Positions 57,785 to 64,000 of a DNA stretch of 64,000 bases are shown piece after piece. How positions within the stretch are numbered: the stretch's first letter is position 1; every line of letters starts with the position of its first letter. The notes beneath the pieces are model-generated. The model was not told where the DNA came from and made no database searches. It saw nothing but the letters and a program-made list of their open reading frames with translations. The translations under genes and the position numbers were made by a program. This DNA is from Paraescarpia echinospica (Eukaryota; Annelida; Polychaeta; Sabellida; Siboglinidae). The stretch spans positions 79,911,738-79,975,737 of the forward strand of contig CM034531.1 in NCBI GenBank assembly GCA_020002185.1, given 5' to 3'.

Positions 57785-58245
57785 GTTGAAGAATATATCC
57801 CAGTGTGTGCATGTATTGATTCCTTACCAAATAAACCCCATCCTCTAAAGTCACAAGTGCTTATTTGTTAAAACAGTCTATATTAAGAAGAAATCGTATA
57901 TTGTAATTATGTCGCTAAAGTGGATTTTTTATTATTGTTCCATCTACCAATGCTACTTTCACAGGCGACGGGACATGGTGAATATCGTGGGGGGGGGCTG
58001 AAATTGAGTCGGAGTCTAACCATTTCGCAACTGATGGATATGACTTGACTCCTACCCCGTGTTCGACATCTATGTCCTACGATCATTTTGAGCCATACTT
58101 TACCTCTAGTCCGTGAGTCAGCTCTATTAAACTGGTTCGAACCTTGTTTTTAATATATAGTAGTTTTCTTATTGCATTTTAACCGTATTTTGTCTGCTGT
58201 TTTCAAATATGTCTGCAACAATACACAAAAACTTGAACATTTTGT
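57785..58245. repeat. Dispersed repeat, copy 2
   Basis: Aligns with 9,885-10,600; shared blocks include cccagtgtgtgcatgtatt, aagtcacaagtgcttatttg and gagtcggagtctaacca, and later the gttcgaaccttgtttt and ttttcttattgcattttaac text. Shorter than copy 1 by deletion in its middle. Confidence 0.75.
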
Positions 58246-58880
58246 AAATTTGCATTTTAAATATGTTAAGTACAAATACTAGCAGGTCATCGCTAGGAGA
58301 CCATCGGCACAGTCGAAAGTACGAAGTGAGAATAGTTTTTTGGAAGCACAGTTGTTTAACCTTACCTGCACGAGCGACAAAATTAGTTTTAGTCAAAATA
58401 ACAGATAGCTAACGTCTACATAAAACTGACATTCCTTTGAAAAATGCAAAAACTACACGCGTTCGAGTAACAGAGTGTTAGCCAGGATCTGAAACTAGGG
58501 AGTCCACTAAAAAGGTTTGCGCAGCAATCCTCCGTCGCGAATTTTTTTTAATGGAATGCTCTCATATGACTTCTGGAGACATTCTTTAGTGATGTTTGGC
58601 ACAAATAATGTTCAAATCCTAACCAATTTGCTGTTGTCAATTTTTGTTTATGTCTGCTCAGTGTGTATATTTGTCAATCTTAACATAAACATTCAATACA
58701 TTTTCAGCATCAAAACATTTTATTCTTCAACACATATACAACAACTAACTTATCAACTAAAAATATCACATTTAGAAAAAAAACAATATAAACAACAATA
58801 ATACGTGGGAAAATATGATGCCATCCAACTGAATTTGTTAGAACTACGAAACCCACACTATAAACAATAAATATGTTAAT
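58246..58880. other. Non-coding, nothing recognised
   Basis: AT-rich; short open frames without recognisable content. Confidence 0.4.
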
Positions 58881-58889
58881 AAAACAGGA

Positions 58890-61480
58890 TATTTACAAAT
58901 TAAACAGAGCCTTGATGCACTGATGCCGCAACTGCGACGTACTGTATATGTCGCTAGTAACAATACTCTGAATAATTGTATTAACAGACCTGTTAATCTT
59001 CGTGATTAAGCTAAAATAGCTGTTCTGATAACACATTTACATGATTTTAGCTGTAGCAAACATGTGGCTAACGCTACATTTCATCGGCAGATTGTTCAAT
59101 ATTCTGTATGAATTGTTATAGGCAACAATAAATTACTGAAAATTAGCTTTTCTAAAATTAAACCATAGCTCACACATATAAATATTACTGAAATATGCAG
59201 TAAACAGCTTATTCTTTACAGCAGTAGAGCAAAAAAATTGCCGTAACAGTTTTGACATAAAGAAGTCTAATTTTGGCTTGAATGTCAGCCTCATCCGATA
59301 AGTCGTTACAAATGACATGCCCAAGGTATTTACAAGAGGTGGATAAGTTTAACTTCTTTCCTTCTAAAGTCATTTCCCTGGCAAAATTTGAATTTCTAGA
59401 ATTAAAGTACATGACCAGGGATGTATCAGCATTACACTGAATGTCGCTCACATCCATAAGAGTAACATATGTCAAGTAAAGTTTGTAGTCCCTTGGCGGA
59501 AGGAGCGAATAGAAGGTGATTAACAATCATAGTACCCAGACTACAACCAATATGTTGTTTGTATAGTTGTACACTCAAATTGTTCATGTAAATGTTAAAA
59601 GTAAAGGGGATAACTTTCCACCTTGCTTAACACCGTTGCCCACTGAGAAGAAATTCGAGTAGGTAGATTCCCATCGGATACATGCACATTGGTTATTAAA
59701 CTCATTGCTGAGTATTCTTAGAATATATTTCGGTACGTCTCGCTGTTCTAATTTCGTTAACAGCTTATGTCGTTTGACTCGGTCAAATGCTTTTGACGCA
59801 TCCAGAAACACAACATGCACAGCTGAACCATGTTTAGTGTAAAATCTTCATAATTCCTTTAATGTAAACACACACAGTTCCGTTCCGTGTTTTGGCTTAT
59901 ATCCAAACTGATGATGCGTAATTTGCAAGTATTTTTCCATTCTGTTGAATATTACAGTATTTATTATCTTGGAGCATATGTTAGAAAGGCATATTGGCCT
60001 GTAATTACCTTTGTCATTTATGTCTATTTTATCTTTAATAACCGGTACAATAACATACTCTGAGATTGATTTCGAAACATAACCATGCACTATAATAGAG
60101 GTCACTAAGGTAGATAATAGCACCACAATTTGACCATCGGCGAACTTGATGTGTTCTGCAGTAATACCATCCAGACCTGGTGACTTATTGCACAATAATT
60201 AATTAATATTACCCATCATTTCAACTGCACCAACAATAATTCAATTATTGTCATTGATGGAATCAAAGTGAACATTGTCACAGCGGCTATCCTTCACATC
60301 GTTAAATATATATTCGTAGTGGTGCTTCCACATTGACCCAATATCGACATCACCATGTATACCATCAATGTCCGTCGGTAGTTTAACTTTATTATTTCCT
60401 TTCAGAACTGTCGATGATCTTTTTGACATAACTTTTGTGCAATGGAATCAGCAATATCTTCAACCTGTCTCCACAGCCAGTAGGCATCACGAGCTGCACT
60501 GTGCAATTCTTTCACACGCTCATTCCATCCTGGTACAACATCATATTTATAAGACTGTTTATGAGTTGACACAAGTGTTTGACCAGACCTCTTTAGAGTG
60601 GATGCTATAGAGTTATAAAGCTCATCGATATCATCATGGTGAATACAATTGTGACAATTAGGATTACTGCATTTAACGCCAGGTGGAACATTGAGTTTAG
60701 CCAGTTCAACGTACGTGCGTTCTCTATACGAGTCAATATCATGTGGGTGTATGGTGTCCCAATATATAACTTGCTTAATGTCATTAATGTTAGCACTACC
60801 ACTAACATATGCTGGTACAATAGCACTGTCAATGATGAACGACACTGGATGATGATCAGAATTAATACAGTCATAAAGTATCGACATTCTAGTTATGCAA
60901 TCAATTGCAACAGCAGTGCACATAACAAGGTATAGCCATGACGTAGTTCCCCAAGCAGAACTAACATATGTATATGTATCTGTCAGGAGAGTGTTCGCAT
61001 ACAGACAATGAATTCTCTTTGCAGGAATCAAGAAAGACCTCTCCAAAATATTACCAATGTATACAGCAATTTTAGACATAATATTATAATCATTAAACCT
61101 GTTCCGGTTTTCTTCACATACGTACGGTAAGTATACAGTTAATAAATAATACTCTTTATTGCCCAAACATATTTTTATGCCGCAAAGCCAGTCATAGCAA
61201 TAATGCATTGTGGTAATATATTTTATTAAGGGAGCATTTCCATAAAAATCCTACCCCACCATATGGCCTCCCTGATAAAATACCACTTGAGGCATCTACA
61301 GGAGACACACCGTACCCAGCATAACCACCATGGCAGGTGTTGAGTAAATGACAATCTTGTTTAGTAAGCATAAGCTCCTGTAGACACAGAATATCACAAT
61401 TTATTAATAAGTCATTTAAAAAGGATTATAACCTTTAAAGCCATTACAGTTAAAATACGCTATGTTGATTTCCATTATTA
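58890..61480 (-). mobile_element. Jockey/I-like LINE, copy C, decayed
   Basis: Minus strand. Endonuclease start IAYFNCNGFK near 61,460, then 60,402-61,208 with YLLTVYLPYV and SDHHPVSFII. RT pieces: KSPGLDGITAEHIKFADG to the QFGYKPKHGTELC block (59,848-60,195), VFLDASKAFDRVKRHKLL and NGVKQGGKLSPLLL (59,584-59,820), then the C-terminal SCKYLGHVICNDLSDEADIQ (59,209-59,526). Several frameshifts and stops; the YADD region is lost between the last two. The 3' limit is approximate. Confidence 0.78.
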
Positions 61481-61499
61481 GTCCTTTATGCTAAACATT

Positions 61500-62270
61500 T
61501 TTCTCAAGTATAGACACCCACCGGCCAGTTTTCACTTTGAGCTAGCGTAACCTCGGCTGTTGTTATTCCTTCGCGTTTTGTGTTCGAACCCAGAATATGC
61601 GTGTTCTAACGATGTGACAAGTATAGTTAAGTAACAACATGTCTTCAGTGCGCTTAGCTGACAAACAAACAACGATCCTGAAACGGTTTATGTTAGCGCC
61701 TTCCGCCCGCGTCGCTGTTTTCGTCGGTTGACGCAAGATAGCAGGGGTGCCATGCTACTTCGCAACGATTGGTCTTGCGCCTTTTAAAAATCCGGCGTCA
61801 TAAATCCACCAAAATAAACGAATACTATTGCATAGTAATCTGTTTATTTCAAAATATCGCCAATAAAATCAGTATAATTTACGGTGTTGGTAATTCTACT
61901 CTCATCGTTTATGGAGTTTCCGTTCGAAAACGCAAATCCCGTGTCAAAATCAAAATGTCGATCACGCGGAATTCCATCCATTTTACACGATCGCGGAATT
62001 TCCGTTCCAGAGGATCAATTCCGCATCAAAACCCGAATTCCGTTTAATTTTTATTTAAAAAAATCGATCGATAGACATTTCCACAGTTCCCGCTGACTCA
62101 TGCGCCCACAAGTCAATGACAGTCATGGCACGCGAAATGATTCCCATTATAAAGTCTACAATTATCGAAGGCACAGTTGAATGTGCGCAATAGTAAACAT
62201 ATTGAATGTAAAAACTGCACTTGGGTTGAAGCTAACATTTAATATTCCCGTGGTTGTAGCTTACCCAAAA
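61500..62270. other. Intergenic, nothing recognised
   Basis: No supported gene; somewhat less AT-rich than its neighbours. Confidence 0.4.
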
Positions 62271-62275
62271 TTCTA

Positions 62276-64000
62276 ATCAATCAATCAATCTTTATTTCAA
62301 AAAAAAAGCGTACATGTAATATGCATTATGTCCATAGTAAACAAAAATGTTAGTGTATATATTGCACTAATACACTTCCTGCGAAATACAGAGGTCTTAT
62401 AAACTTCACTGTGTATAATACTCTCAACAATGTTGTTCGTCGATGCAGATATTCTGCTTATAAGACTGTACATGCATTTTCTAAATCTATTATTGCAACA
62501 GTCCGTGTCAGAACTAACAAACATTAGGCTAGCCTCACACCTCATAGATAGGCTGTGCATAATTATAAATGCATTATTATAGGAAACAATAAAGTGCTGC
62601 ATAGCAGCTTTTTAATAATTAGCCCATAAGGAACATAAATACACATTACTACAATAGTATGTGAACAGTTTGTTCTTTACCTTCATTGAACAAAAGTGAA
62701 ATTTCCTGAGTAGAATATTGCTTCTGCTGCACACAGACTCCTTTCTTTGGATTTCATATTCATTTCATCCGACAGATCATTACAGATTATATGGCCAAGA
62801 TATTTATATGCCTTCGTTGTATTCAGACCTGCATCAACAAGCTTAAGAGCTACTTCAAAATGGGTTTTTCTTGTGTCAAAAAACATTTTCTGCGACTTCA
62901 CTCTGTTAAACAATATGTCGTTGTCACATCCATAATTGTATGATACATCTAGCAGTCTTTGCAACCCCTTAGCCGATGAAGCCAGTAGTAGAATGTCATC
63001 AGAAAACATGAGGTGATTAACAGTTGTATCGCCACAATAGCATCCGATGGGTAGTTTCATCAGTAGCAAACTCAAATCATTCATGGATAAATTGAATAGG
63101 AAAGGAGATAGGTTACCCCCTGTTTAATTCCATTAGTCACAGAGAAGAAGTTGGAAAATACGAACCCCATTTAACACACATAGTCTGATTACAGTACCAC
63201 TGACATATCACTTTAATTAAATATTTAGGCACTCGAAGCTTAAGTAGCTTCATAAATAATGTTGTGTGATACACCTGTCAAATGCCTTGGTGGCATCAAG
63301 GAAGGCAACATACATGCATGACCCATGATTAGTGCTATGTACCGAAGGAGCTCCTTCAAAACAAATACACACATTTCTGTCCCATGCTTGGGTTTGAACC
63401 CAAATTGGTTACTTGTAGTTCACAGATGACTTTGCATCCGATTACACAGTATTTTTTTCTACTATTTTTGTGAGTACATTAGACTGACATATCGGTCTAT
63501 AGTTATCTCTGTCGCTGACACGTTTATTTTTATCCTTAATAATGGAAACAGTGACATATTTTAACATATTTCTCGGTACGTAACCGTGTGTAAGTATAGC
63601 CGACATCAATAGAGCCAATAAAACTGGCAGCTGTTATGTATTTATATATATATACTTATTTTTACTACGGATGATATATAATATAATTTACATCAATGTC
63701 ATCTTTGATTTAATTTCTCTAGTTCAGGTTTATATTTATATGTTTTACTTGTATTATTATATTTATTTCTTATAATTTCTAACGACTATTGTCAACACTA
63801 CTGAATAGAGTTCTACTTTGGATTTTAGTGTATAAATAAAGTTATTATTATTATTATAGCCGTCGATCCGTCCACTTCATGTGCTCGCTAATTATGCCGT
63901 CTAAATCAAGTGACTTATTGTAAGATAAAGCTGTGATAATTTCACTAATTTCATTAACATTCACCCTCATAACATTCACCCTCAAAGACGGCATGCTCCT
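62276..64000 (-). mobile_element. Jockey/I-like LINE, copy D (runs off window)
   Basis: Minus strand, same family as copy C. 3' end with a (TTGA)n-type tail near 62,276-62,290. The RT is recognisable from VNHLMFSDDILLLASSAKGLQRLLD (62,683-63,084; catalytic FSDD), a KAFDR-like passage near 63,270, QFGF-like text near 63,400 and KSLDLDGI-like text near 63,910. Multiple frameshifts. Split at 63,636-63,862 by another fragment. Confidence 0.75.
63636..63862 (+). mobile_element. 3' end of the L2-like LINE inserted in copy D
   Basis: Plus strand AT-rich text ending tgaatagagttctacttt, then ggattttagtgtataaataa and (ATT)n. It matches the 3' end of the L2-like LINE at 29,475-29,560 read on the minus strand. 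Copy D coding text resumes on both sides. Confidence 0.6.

Overview
This is a window of an animal nuclear genome, probably a marine invertebrate; I cannot name the species. Genes are split by GT-AG introns, there are TATA boxes, long microsatellites (TACA, CA/TG, TA), tRNA-derived SINEs, several non-LTR retrotransposon families, and one large DNA element of the Polinton/Maverick (adintovirus-like) type. The two host genes I can support encode secreted proteins with a nidogen-like NIDO domain followed by a six-cysteine chitin-binding (peritrophin-like) domain.

Layout. 0-2.05 kb: TACA microsatellite with a duplicated flank. 3.0-7.4 kb: host gene 1 (+), five exons, apparently intact. 7.4-12.3 kb: intergenic, with a 54-59 bp minisatellite, a GT array and one copy of a dispersed repeat. 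12,300-29,141: a 16.8 kb Polinton with ~100 bp terminal inverted repeats and a perfect 6-bp target duplication (ATCGCA), inserted inside a SINE. 29.5-37.0 kb: an old L2-like LINE (-) split by a CR1-like LINE (copy A, -). 39-54.7 kb: host gene 2 (-), a paralogue of gene 1 with matching exon sizes but swollen introns. One intron holds a second, nearly identical CR1-like element (copy B); the next holds nested, decayed LINEs. 54.8-64 kb: intergenic, with a SINE, dispersed repeats and two copies of another LINE family (-), the last running off the window.

The Polinton. The left arm carries regulatory repeats and a minus-strand spliced gene for an acidic protein whose exon junction creates an LxCxE (retinoblastoma-binding type) motif. 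Rightward from a TATA box comes a 19-codon leader exon. It is either read through into an RPA-like single-stranded-DNA-binding protein or, by phase, can be spliced to two downstream ORFs. Then follow protein-primed DNA polymerase B (zinc fingers at the N-terminus), a small membrane protein, the packaging ATPase, two Polinton-type proteins of unknown role, a DDE integrase with chromodomain, a small two-helix membrane protein, penton-like minor capsid, a basic core/pVI-like protein, hexon-like major capsid and an adenain-like protease. Together these are replication, integration and virion-morphogenesis functions. This copy looks recently dead: the polymerase has two in-frame TAG codons, the major capsid gene a frameshift, two small proteins have in-frame TGA codons, and the protease lacks its usual catalytic acid. 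The ends and the integrase are intact.

Most noteworthy: the splice-created LxCxE protein; the shared-leader alternative-splicing layout; a hairpin present twice (after the early genes and after the polymerase) with a compensatory stem change; and the inverted pair of NIDO/chitin-binding genes, one of which is decaying. All calls are from reading the sequence; no database search was run.
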